This document shows, piece by piece, positions 1 to 6,077 of a stretch of DNA of 10,892 nt (its first letter is position 1; each line of letters opens with the position of its first letter). Origin of the DNA: a bacterium. Lineage in GTDB: Bacteria > Hydrogenedentota > Hydrogenedentia > Hydrogenedentiales > SLHB01. The position numbers and the translations under genes were made by a program. The stretch covers positions 1 to 10,892 of the forward strand of contig JAAEQP010000351.1 of NCBI GenBank assembly GCA_024231375.1, in the 5' to 3' direction. The notes under the pieces are model-generated. The model worked only from the letters and a program-made list of their open reading frames with translations. It ran no database searches and was not told where the DNA came from.

Positions 1-37
1 CCGGGGATGGTTTCTTCTCGGAAGAAAGCATCCCCGG
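1..37 (-). terminator. Strong hairpin, probable terminator of the aldolase gene
   Basis: A near-perfect stem-loop: CCGGGGATG (1-9) pairs with CATCCCCGG (29-37), there is one G-G mismatch (10 and 28), then TTTCTTC (11-17) pairs with GAAGAAA (21-27) around a TCG loop. This gives 16 base pairs. It begins 29 nt beyond the aldolase stop codon on the minus strand, the usual place for an intrinsic terminator. The T-tract, if there is one, would lie outside the window, so termination is inferred from position and stem strength. As a symmetric structure it could also serve a convergent gene to the left. Confidence 0.55.
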
Positions 38-66
38 CTCTCTCCCCAATTTCTCTGACTTCTCCC

Positions 67-846
67 CTACCCCAACGCCTCGCGAACCGTTGCAATGCCG
101 TCCCGGCAAGCACCACCAAGCAGCGTGACGTCCAGACTGTAGGCGATCATCCGGTAGCCCTCATCCGCTCGACGCTTCACTTCGTCGGCGTCCGGCGCAA
201 TGACGTGGATGCCGGGTGCGACACCATGTTCGGCGCAGCCCCGCAGGAAGCGCTTCAACGCGTCCAGGTAGGCGGGGTGGTCGAACTGCGCAGTCACCCC
301 CAGCGATGCCGACAAGTCATAGGGTCCCACAAAGGCCGCGTCGACGCCGGGCGTGCTCAGGATGGCGTCGAGACTCTCAATGGCGTCGGCATGCTCGATC
401 TGCACGCACACCGTCGTTTCCTGGTTGGCACGCGCCATGTAGTCGTCAAACTCAAAGCCGTAAAGATTCGCGGCGCAATAGCCCACGCCGCGGTCGCCTT
501 CAGGTGGATACTTGGACGACCGCACCAAGCGTTCGGCTTCCTCGCCCGAACATACCAACGGCGCAATGACGCCTTCGGCACCCGCGTCGAGATAGCGTTT
601 CGTGTCGTCGTAGACATTGCCCGGCATCCGCACCATTGGTGTACTGCTCGCGGCCTGAATCGCGAGCAAGACTTCCGAACAGACGGCCCAATCCACCACG
701 CCGTGCTCCGCGTCGACCGCAATCCAATCGAACCCGCTTGAGGCCATCAAACGCGCCACCGCCGGGTGCGGGATTTGTATCCAGCCGCCCAGCAATGTTT
801 GGCCTTGCGCAAGGCGTTCGCGTAGACACGTGCAGTTCTCGGCCAT
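67..846 (-). CDS. HpcH/HpaI family aldolase (2-keto-3-deoxy acid aldolase type)
   Basis: A class II, metal-dependent pyruvate aldolase of 259 residues, the usual size for HpaI, GarL and YfaU relatives. These cleave 2-keto-3-deoxy or 4-hydroxy-2-oxo acids to pyruvate plus an aldehyde in the cytoplasm. The family's residues are visible: the catalytic His48 in D-A-E-H-G (45-49), pyruvate-binding Arg73 in V-R-M-P, metal ligand Glu151 in Q-I-E-H-A, and metal ligand Asp177 in the signature F-V-G-P-Y-D-L-S-A-S-L-G. The reading frame stays open upstream to 1020, but that part is dispersed repeat and leader. I chose ATG 846 because GGGAG (860-856) lies 9 nt before it; ATG 852 would leave only 3 nt. 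Exact substrate is not readable. Nearby lyase and DUF4838 genes suggest uronate breakdown, which is inference. It is transcribed away from the other genes, behind an unusual leader. Confidence 0.88.
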   Translation of the reverse strand: MAENCTCLRERLAQGQTLLGGWIQIPHPAVARLMASSGFDWIAVDAEHGVVDWAVCSEVLLAIQAASSTPMVRMPGNVYDDTKRYLDAGAEGVIAPLVCSGEEAERLVRSSKYPPEGDRGVGYCAANLYGFEFDDYMARANQETTVCVQIEHADAIESLDAILSTPGVDAAFVGPYDLSASLGVTAQFDHPAYLDALKRFLRGCAEHGVAPGIHVIAPDADEVKRRADEGYRMIAYSLDVTLLGGACRDGIATVREALG

Positions 847-862
847 GGTCATGGTCTCCCAA

Positions 863-947
863 GCGACAAACAGGGACTGCCAAGTTCCTGCGTCCCATTG
901 TTGCCCTTCCCAAGGCGACAATGGGTGGCTGCCCCTCGTTTGTCGCC
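863..947 (-). promoter_or_regulatory. Structured leader with mutually exclusive hairpins before the aldolase gene
   Basis: Read on the minus strand there are four segments: A GGCGACAAAC (947-938), B CCCATTGTCGCC (925-914), B' GGCAACAATGGG (905-894) and A' GTTTGTCGC (871-863). A pairs with A' over 9 bp and B with B' over 11 of 12. Alternatively A pairs with B over 8 perfect bp (GGCGACAA with TTGTCGCC). The two folds cannot coexist. A' ends 2 nt before TTGGGAG, which contains the Shine-Dalgarno sequence of the aldolase, and the loop of the B:B' hairpin carries a near copy (TTGGGAAG). This is the arrangement of an attenuator or translational switch. It could also be a DNA cruciform or part of a repeat family. 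Confidence 0.4.
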
Positions 948-1055
948 GTCTGCACGCCGAAGTCGTGACTCCTTCAGCATACCTGCAGACACCCTTTGTT
1001 CCGCTCTGCTCGGATGGCACGATACAAGCGCCCTGCGAACCTTGTCAAAGGTATG
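940..1055. repeat. Dispersed direct repeat, copy 1
   Basis: This segment matches 3651-3767 in the same orientation, with about seven substitutions and one single-base gap over 116 positions (roughly 93% identity by eye). It begins at TTGTCGCCGTCTGCACGCC and fades after AGGTATGG. It contains an interrupted hairpin: GTCTGC (948-953) with GCAGAC (985-990), enclosing GCCGAAG (956-962) and CTTCAGC (972-978). A second small inverted repeat is GGCAC (1016-1020) with GCGCC (1028-1032). No terminal inverted repeats, target duplication or transposase is visible. Short reading frames across both copies end with the same residues (V-C-T-P-K-S) only because the DNA is repeated. It sits just upstream of the aldolase leader on the minus strand, and its edge supplies segment A of that leader. 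Confidence 0.85.
1019..1048 (-). promoter_or_regulatory. Sigma70-like promoter inside repeat copy 1, pointing at the aldolase
   Basis: On the minus strand a perfect -35 TTGACA (1048-1043) is followed after 18 bp by TATCGT (1024-1019), 4 of 6 to the -10 consensus. Transcription would begin near 1012 and give a leader of about 165 nt to the aldolase ATG at 846, passing through the repeat hairpin and the alternative stems. In repeat copy 2 the same boxes read TTGACG and TATCGT. The -10 box lies within an inverted repeat (GGCGC/GTGCC here, perfect GGCAC/GTGCC in copy 2), which could be an operator. The -10 match is modest. Confidence 0.35.
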
Positions 1056-1082
1056 GTGCTAAATGTGGGGCGTCAAATCTCG

Positions 1083-1112
1083 TTGAGTGTGGGGCCCACA
1101 ATGTGCTAGATT
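1083..1112 (+). promoter_or_regulatory. Weak promoter candidate over a 13-bp palindrome, upstream of the surface protein gene
   Basis: TTGAGT (1083-1088), an 18-bp spacer and TAGATT (1107-1112) each match the sigma70 boxes at 4 of 6 positions. The spacer holds the palindrome TGTGGG-G-CCCACA (1088-1100). Its left half, TGTGGGGC, also occurs at 1064-1071, 24 bp upstream in direct orientation, so a DNA-binding regulator is possible. The rest of the stretch from here to 1201 shows no gene. A leader of about 95 nt would precede the next start codon. Confidence 0.25.
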
Positions 1113-1214
1113 CTGGCTGGAAGTCCGCATTATCGTGGCGTATTGGCTAGGTAGTGTTCGGGGGACCGGGTCACTGGCCAGACGTCGCCCGTCATCTTCT
1201 CAAGGAAAGAGCAC

Positions 1215-3101
1215 ATGCGAAACAACTATGTCATCTTGAGTCTTCTTGTCGTGTCGTTCGTGGTTTGCCAATCCAGCTGGGGGGCACAATTCGTCGCAGA
1301 TGGCTATGGAACTCCGAACTATAACGATCCTGCCACATGGACCGTGTTCGGCGAATCCGCTACGGGTATTCCGACGGTACATGACACAGTCGAGGTTGGC
1401 AGCAGTCTTTATGTGCTTACTGTCAAAGTTCTGAGCCCCAGCTACGCTGACAACATAAGGATCGGTGCAGGAGACCAAATTGAAGTCGTAGGCGGGCCTG
1501 ATGGCACGCCCCTGGATGACAGATCGGCCCTGGATGTAAATGGGACAACCTGGATAGGGGCTGATGCCACTAGTGGTGATGTCAACGTCGAAGACGGGGG
1601 TATATTCCAGTCAATACTCATTAGACTGGGGAATTCGGCTCAAGGGGGTACGGGCCATCTAAACGTTTCCGGTGGATTGGTCCTTGGTTACGAAATCTAT
1701 AATGACTTGGGATCGATTACGCTTGAGAATGGCGGACGAGTACGCGTCGAGGATGAGGCAACCAATACCCGAATAATTGCTGGAGGGTCGGGATTTGGGT
1801 ATGATTTTCACGCAGACGGAGCAGGTTCCGAGTTTCACCACAACGGCGGTCTTGTCCTTCAAGTGGCCCACGAGCATCTCAATTTCTCCGATCGTGTTGA
1901 TATGTTCATTACGAACGGTGCCAGCGTGACCTGTCGCGGGCTGGATATGATCGGCACGAATGACCCCGACGATCACCTGACGCTGTTTTACCTTGAGGAT
2001 GCCACATTCGGAACCGCAGCTGGATGCCGGTGGCCTACGTCCGCAGTTACAAGTAGGGCTGAGGTGATGATTGTAGGACCGGAGGTGTCCTGCGAAATCG
2101 GTGGCGACCTCACCTTTGTCGAGAACGGAAACCTGACCATTCGCTGGGAACCGGACTGGGCACTGGACACGACGGGTACCAGCCCGATTATCTGTGACAG
2201 TTTTGTTGGTGCCAATGGGCGCGCCGTGCCACTGGGCAACGGGTTCGAGATCCAAACGTATCCGTTCGAGGGCGACCAATGGGTCATCGCCAAATGCGTG
2301 AACCGAACCAGTGATGCGGTGCCCAACATGGAAGACGACACGTTGGTGATCGTGGATCGGGTGTGGGGTGCGCCGATCTCCTTCGGATACTACCGTATTG
2401 AACGCAGTTCCGACGAAACCTACCAGGATATCTGGACCGTCGTGTATTACGATTCTGAACCCGATCCGCCAGCGGCTCCGGTGATTACAACCAACGACGG
2501 CCAAGATTTCACGGTGGGAATCTCGCCGTTCGTGATCGAGGGCACATGCGGCGCCAATACCGACACGTTGCTGGTCAATGGCAGTCCGGTCGTGGGTTAC
2601 GCGCCCGGAAGCACGACATGGTCGGCTCTGCTGGACCTGACGGCAAAGGCCATGCAGACGTTCAACGTCACGGTCATGGATAACGGTGGAGCGTCCAGCA
2701 GCGCCGCAGCCATCCAAATCGAGTACGACCCGCTCAACGATGCAGACGGCGACGGTATTCCGGATGCCGATGAAGGACAAACCGATCTCGACGGTGACGG
2801 CGATGACAATTACCTCGACCTCGACAGTGACGGCGATGGGTTCACCGACGCGGCCGAGGGGCAAGGCGACCCCGATGGCGATGGTGTTGCGAACTTCCTG
2901 GATGAAGATAGCGACAATGACGGTGTCTCGGACGCGCTGGAACGCGTGCATGGTATGGACCCCTACGATCCTGACAATCCAAATACTCTCGACGCGATGG
3001 ATAACTGGGGAATACTCTCGCTCGTACTCCTCATCACTGCGCTAGGAGCGCTCTCGATGATGCATTCGCGAAACACAAGACACGATGGCCGAGTGAAGTG
3101 A
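1215..3101 (+). CDS. Secreted, membrane-anchored surface protein with TSP3 repeats and C-terminal sorting-type tail
   Basis: A 628-residue protein, probably exported and cell-surface associated; I do not recognise an enzymatic domain. Residues 1-24 form a Sec signal peptide (M-R-N-N, hydrophobic core, cleavage near S-W-G-A). Residues about 30-415 are rich in short strands with G-G, N-G-G and L-x-V-S-G-G patterns, as in beta-helix or autotransporter-associated repeats. About 420-505 resembles a bacterial Ig-like domain (A-P-V-I-T start, F-N-V-T-V-M-D-N-G-G end). From residue 509 to about 585 come thrombospondin type 3 calcium-binding repeats (D-x-D-G-D-G-x-x-D). The end is tripartite: N-T-L-D-A-M-D-N-W-G (590-599), a hydrophobic segment 600-616, and a basic tail with R619, R622, R626 and K628, like IPTL- or PEP-CTERM signals but without a canonical motif. 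AAGGA 8 nt before the ATG supports the start. Its GC content is visibly lower than that of the lyase. Likely role is adhesion or substrate contact, by inference. Confidence 0.75.
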   Translation: MRNNYVILSLLVVSFVVCQSSWGAQFVADGYGTPNYNDPATWTVFGESATGIPTVHDTVEVGSSLYVLTVKVLSPSYADNIRIGAGDQIEVVGGPDGTPLDDRSALDVNGTTWIGADATSGDVNVEDGGIFQSILIRLGNSAQGGTGHLNVSGGLVLGYEIYNDLGSITLENGGRVRVEDEATNTRIIAGGSGFGYDFHADGAGSEFHHNGGLVLQVAHEHLNFSDRVDMFITNGASVTCRGLDMIGTNDPDDHLTLFYLEDATFGTAAGCRWPTSAVTSRAEVMIVGPEVSCEIGGDLTFVENGNLTIRWEPDWALDTTGTSPIICDSFVGANGRAVPLGNGFEIQTYPFEGDQWVIAKCVNRTSDAVPNMEDDTLVIVDRVWGAPISFGYYRIERSSDETYQDIWTVVYYDSEPDPPAAPVITTNDGQDFTVGISPFVIEGTCGANTDTLLVNGSPVVGYAPGSTTWSALLDLTAKAMQTFNVTVMDNGGASSSAAAIQIEYDPLNDADGDGIPDADEGQTDLDGDGDDNYLDLDSDGDGFTDAAEGQGDPDGDGVANFLDEDSDNDGVSDALERVHGMDPYDPDNPNTLDAMDNWGILSLVLLITALGALSMMHSRNTRHDGRVK

Positions 3102-3184
3102 AGTTCCCCAATGAATGGTTTTCAGGTAGCCTCTAGGCATCAACCACCTGTGAGGCACCGATACATCCAGACGTAGGTGGGTGG

Positions 3185-3679
3185 ATGCGCGAGGTCGTCG
3201 CGGGTCCACATCCGGTCGCAGAACCCGGCAGCGGCTTGACCGTTGAGGGTCAGGGCCGCATCGTGTCATGCATAAACCTTATCCCGCCGACCTGGGCCTG
3301 CGGCGACGTGATGCAAATCATCGACGGGATCCCGTGGCATTACCGCCAGTTTGGGTATGAACCCGCGCTGGATCTCTACGATGGGCCGATGGGTTCAGCG
3401 GCGGATGTGCCGGACGAGGCCACACCGCACCGTGTACGACCCGCGACGCACGACGACATTCCGCTTATGCTGACGCGCTACGAGACCGAAGGTCGGCGCG
3501 GCGCGTTCTGGATCCCGCGTGATGAGACCATCATTCGCTGCGAACTCGACGGGACCAATCCGGAACACAGCAAAGGAATTCATGCCGCCGATCAGCATCG
3601 TGGATCGCGCTTCAACGTCATTCATGTTCGTGATGGTGAGGAGACCGTTCTTGTCGCCGTCTGCACGCCGAAGTCGTGA
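3185..3679 (+). pseudogene. Decayed GNAT-family N-acetyltransferase fragment
   Basis: The 164-residue frame keeps scattered hallmarks of a large GNAT acetyltransferase type: G-P-H-P and R-I-V-S-C-I-N-L-I-P-P-T-W, then I-D-G-I-P-W-H-Y-R-Q-F-G-Y-E-P-A-L-D-L, then V-R-P-A-T-H-D-D-I-P and P-R-D-E with a C-E-L-D-G. In relatives as I recall them, the L-I-P-x-T-W block and the G-I-P-W-Y-Y-R-Q-F-G-Y-E block are separated by about 50 residues holding the acetyl-CoA loop (R-x-x-G-L-V-R). Here they nearly touch, at residues 37-41, so the cofactor site is deleted in frame. The N-terminus is missing, and from about 3651 the frame runs into repeat copy 2, which supplies the last residues and the stop. Most likely a non-functional remnant. 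A functional small protein is less likely, and no convincing ribosome binding site precedes ATG 3185. Confidence 0.65.
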
Positions 3680-3767
3680 CTCCTTCAGCGTACCTGCAGA
3701 CACCCTTTGTTGCGCTCTGCTCAGGTGGCACGATACAAGTGCCCTGCGAACCTCGTCAAGAGGCATG
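3651..3767. repeat. Dispersed direct repeat, copy 2
   Basis: Second copy of the element at 940-1055, same orientation, offset 2711 bp. Its left edge falls in the broken 3' end of the GNAT remnant, and its right edge lies about 105 bp before the lyase start. The hairpin arms GTCTGC (3659-3664) and GCAGAC (3696-3701) are unchanged. The second inverted repeat is perfect here, GGCAC (3727-3731) with GTGCC (3739-3743), extended by CAGG and CTG outside. The differences in both stems convert a Watson-Crick pair to a G-U wobble if the minus strand is the RNA, but to A-C mismatches if the plus strand is. The minus strand also carries TTGACG, 18 bp, TATCGT, as in copy 1. On this side a minus transcript would run antisense to the GNAT remnant. 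Confidence 0.85.
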
Positions 3768-3858
3768 GCTGACCTCACGGTTGGTATTCGGGTACACTAC
3801 GGCGGTCATGTCGACCGAATCCGTTGTCTCAAGACATTGGGTCTCCGCACGATCCTCT

Positions 3859-3870
3859 GGGAGAACTCCC
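3859..3870 (+). promoter_or_regulatory. Shine-Dalgarno sequence within a 12-nt palindrome, lyase leader
   Basis: GGGAGAACTCCC is a perfect inverted repeat whose left arm GGGAG is the only good Shine-Dalgarno sequence for the lyase, 9 nt before ATG 3873. In RNA it could form a short GGGA/UCCC stem with a GAAC tetraloop, partly masking the site. The palindrome fixes the lyase start: codons further upstream lie in repeat and leader DNA. A poor promoter candidate (CTGACC 3769-3774, 18 bp, TACACT 3793-3798) lies before it. Confidence 0.4.
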
Positions 3871-3872
3871 GC

Positions 3873-5972
3873 ATGCTGCAGTCCACACTCGTACTGGTTG
3901 GTTTCGCCATGTCCGCAACCGTAGATGAAGGCCCCCAGGCGCTTCAGCGTGATTTCGAAGTCATCAAGGGGCGTATCATCGCGCGCTACGTCACAACCGA
4001 TGAAGCCGCGCTCGAGAAGCTCCGGACAAAGGTGACCGCCTACGCGAGCGACATTCGCCCGGACGGCTCGTGGGGCGATGTGGATTACGGCGACAAAGGA
4101 CGGAGCCGTTGGGGATCATCCAAACACTTGGCGCGTATGCGCGAACTGGCGGCCGTGCATCACGGGCTGGCGCACACGGGGAAGGTGGACGAGTCAGTGA
4201 AGCGGGCGGCGGTCCTTTCGGTGCAACACTGGTTGGAGAAGGACCTGCGCAACCCGAACTGGTGGTGGAACGAGATCGGCGTCCAACTCACGCTCGGCCC
4301 GGCCATGCTTATGCTCGGCGATGCGCTGACGCCCGAGCTGCGCGCGCAAGGCGTGGAAGTCATGAAACGTAGCAACTGGGCCCGGTGGACCGGCCAGAAC
4401 CTGGTCTGGGGCGTGACGCTGCAGATCATGCGGGGTTGCGTGGAAGAATCACCTGCCGTCATCCAGGAAGCCTACGACCGGATGTATCAAGAAATCCGCA
4501 TATTCCAACCCGGAGAAGAGAGCATCCAGGTGGATTTCAGCTTCCACCAGCACGGATCGCAGTTGTACTCGGGCGGATACGGACTCGGATTCGCCGGGAA
4601 TGGCGCCGAGTTCATCCACCACGCCCGGGGCACGCAATTCGCCGCGCCCGAAGAGGTCGTCGAGGTGATGGTCGGCTACGTGCTCGACGGACAGCAGTGG
4701 ATGATGCGTGGGACGACCTTCGACTACAGCGCCGTGGGGCGCGAGATCGTGCGTGTGGGCAAGCACGGCGGGGGCATGCTGTCCTCGGCCGGCCGCTTGG
4801 CGGCGTTGGGCGGCCCCCGCACCGGTGAACTCAACGCCTATGTCGCCCGCATGAAGAGCGGCGGCAAGGACAGCCCCCTCATCGGCAACCGCCACTTCTG
4901 GCGCAGCGATTACATGGCCCATCACCGGCCCGAATACTTCGCGTCCGTGCGGCTGGCGTCCAACCGGAACCGGCGCAGCGAAATCTGCAACGCCGAGGGC
5001 CGGAAGTCGCACCACTTGGCCGACGGTGTCATGTACCTGTACAGGACCGGCAAGGAATACTACGACATCTTTCCCGTGTGGGACTGGCAGCGCGTGCCCG
5101 GGACCACGTGCGAGCAAATGGGGTGGGACAAGAAAGGCAAGGTCGGCGGCAATGGCGAGACCGCGTTCGCGGGCGGCGTGTCGGAAGGCGGGTATGGCTT
5201 GGCGGCCATGGATTTCCGGCGCGGGGCGTTGGCTGCGCGGAAGGCGTGGTTCATGTTCGACCATGCCGTCGTTTGTCTTGGCGCGGGGATCACCTGCGCC
5301 TCGGACAATCCCGTACTTACCTCCGTGAACCAGTGCCATCTGAAAGGCGGAGTTGTCGGCAACGGCGACGTCCTTTCAGCAGGCCAACATGAGTTGACCG
5401 CGCCGGGGTGGGTGCATCACGACTCGGTGGGATACGTGTTTCCCGGAGTTGGCACGGTCCACGTCGCCAACGAAGCTCAGACTGGCGCATGGGCTGACAT
5501 CGGCACGGGGGCCAGCGAGGAAGACTCGCGCGACGTCTTCAGCTTGTGGGTCGACCACGGCGCCAAGCCCGACGAGGCCGTCTACGCCTACATCGTGTAT
5601 CCGGGTGCGGCCGTCGATGACATGCACGCCAGAGCCGAGGCGAAGGACATCGAAATTCTCGTCAACACGCCCGAACGCCAAGCCGTTCGCCACGCAGGTC
5701 TTGGCATCATTCAGGCCGCCTTCTACCAGCCCGGCGTGCTGACCTTGCCCGACGGACGCACCGTCCGCGTCGACAGGGCCTGCCTGCTTCAGGTGCGGAG
5801 GACCGACTCGGGCATTCAACTTGCGGTTTCCAACCCCGTCAACGAACCGCTGGAGGTTGCCGTCGAGCTCGGCACGCCCGGTGGCGCGACCACCAAGACC
5901 ACAATCACGCTGCCTGGCGGCCCCATGGCCGGGAGCACGCTGGCGGAGGCGTTGCCCGGCGCCCGATTCTGA
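3873..5972 (+). CDS. Polysaccharide lyase family 8 (hyaluronate/chondroitin/xanthan lyase type)
   Basis: A complete exported lyase of 699 residues that cleaves uronic-acid polymers by beta-elimination, leaving unsaturated uronate ends. A short signal peptide (1-15, ending A-M-S-A) precedes the alpha/alpha toroid. There N-W-W-W-N-E-I-G (129-136) is the aromatic patch. The catalytic set is Asn176 in T-G-Q-N, His227 in S-F-H-Q-H-G, Tyr236 in S-G-G-Y-G, and Arg290 and Arg294 in V-G-R-E-I-V-R. The spacings His to Tyr (9) and His to Arg (63) equal those known for chondroitinase AC (His225, Tyr234, Arg288). The central beta-sandwich shows Y-L-Y-R-T-G (about 388) and R-V-P-G-T-T, then W-F-M-F-D and L-G-A-G-I (about 457-473); a small C-terminal beta domain follows. 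Substrate within PL8 cannot be read. The start uses GGGAG 9 nt upstream; the frame stays open to 3519, but that part is pseudogene and repeat. It stands alone, between repeat copy 2 and a terminator-like hairpin. Confidence 0.92.
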   Translation: MLQSTLVLVGFAMSATVDEGPQALQRDFEVIKGRIIARYVTTDEAALEKLRTKVTAYASDIRPDGSWGDVDYGDKGRSRWGSSKHLARMRELAAVHHGLAHTGKVDESVKRAAVLSVQHWLEKDLRNPNWWWNEIGVQLTLGPAMLMLGDALTPELRAQGVEVMKRSNWARWTGQNLVWGVTLQIMRGCVEESPAVIQEAYDRMYQEIRIFQPGEESIQVDFSFHQHGSQLYSGGYGLGFAGNGAEFIHHARGTQFAAPEEVVEVMVGYVLDGQQWMMRGTTFDYSAVGREIVRVGKHGGGMLSSAGRLAALGGPRTGELNAYVARMKSGGKDSPLIGNRHFWRSDYMAHHRPEYFASVRLASNRNRRSEICNAEGRKSHHLADGVMYLYRTGKEYYDIFPVWDWQRVPGTTCEQMGWDKKGKVGGNGETAFAGGVSEGGYGLAAMDFRRGALAARKAWFMFDHAVVCLGAGITCASDNPVLTSVNQCHLKGGVVGNGDVLSAGQHELTAPGWVHHDSVGYVFPGVGTVHVANEAQTGAWADIGTGASEEDSRDVFSLWVDHGAKPDEAVYAYIVYPGAAVDDMHARAEAKDIEILVNTPERQAVRHAGLGIIQAAFYQPGVLTLPDGRTVRVDRACLLQVRRTDSGIQLAVSNPVNEPLEVAVELGTPGGATTKTTITLPGGPMAGSTLAEALPGARF

Positions 5973-5975
5973 GGG

Positions 5976-6013
5976 GTTGCACCAAGGGCGGTCGGGCCCG
6001 TTCGCAACTTTCT
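5976..6013 (+). terminator. Terminator-like hairpin after the lyase gene
   Basis: GTTGC (5976-5980) pairs with GCAAC (6004-6008), and inside it GGGC (5986-5989) pairs with GCCC (5996-5999). The outer stem is followed at once by TTTCT. It starts 3 nt beyond the lyase stop codon and ends before the promoter of the next gene, which fits a transcription boundary. The stem has internal loops and the T-tract is short, so termination may be partial. Confidence 0.4.
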
Positions 6014-6027
6014 CGGCTCCGCGAGGA

Positions 6028-6056
6028 TTGAAGCAGAGGATGGGTGCCGGTATACT
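6028..6056 (+). promoter_or_regulatory. Sigma70-type promoter of the four-gene operon
   Basis: TTGAAG (6028-6033, 4 of 6), a 17-bp spacer and TATACT (6051-6056, 5 of 6) make the best promoter match in the window. The expected start of transcription is near 6063. This leaves too little leader for ATG 6069 and favours a start at 6078 or later for the following gene. Confidence 0.6.
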
Positions 6057-6077
6057 GTTGTTCAGGGAATGCTCTGC

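Noticed and set aside
7..741. 244-residue open frame on the plus strand over the aldolase
   Set aside because: It is the complement of a gene with all catalytic residues of the HpcH/HpaI family; no ribosome site or domain supports it.
636..968. Shared C-terminal residues V-C-T-P-K-S in two small frames (ending 968 and 3679), as if a protein family
   Set aside because: The identity comes only from the duplicated DNA; the upstream parts are unrelated.
847..1020. Extended N-terminus of the aldolase frame up to 1020
   Set aside because: The added residues are encoded by the dispersed repeat and leader, are not of family type, and bypass the good ribosome site before 846.
1256..1290. Lipoprotein signal (Cys18) in the surface protein
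   Set aside because: The residues before the cysteine (F-V-V) do not fit a lipobox, which needs a small residue just before Cys; an ordinary signal peptide fits better.
1659..2951. 430-residue open frame on the minus strand
   Set aside because: Antisense to the surface protein; composed of low-complexity I/V/R-rich sequence with no domain pattern, and partly the mirror of the repetitive TSP3 codons.
2739..2970. EF-hand or CRISPR-like tandem repeats
   Set aside because: The repeated GACGGCGACGG-like units encode thrombospondin type 3 D-x-D-G-D-G repeats; there are no unique spacers, and the units are too short and irregular for a CRISPR array.
3102..3184. Possible terminator after the surface protein (CCACCT/AGGTGG and GCCTC/GAGGC inverted repeats)
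   Set aside because: The arms are 5-6 bp with long loops and no T-tract, no better than chance.
3519..3872. Extended N-terminus of the lyase frame back to 3519
   Set aside because: This part overlaps the GNAT remnant in another frame and repeat copy 2. The signal peptide and ribosome site mark 3873 as the start.
4449..5339. 296-residue minus-strand frame
   Set aside because: Antisense shadow of the PL8 lyase, whose catalytic residues and spacing are intact.
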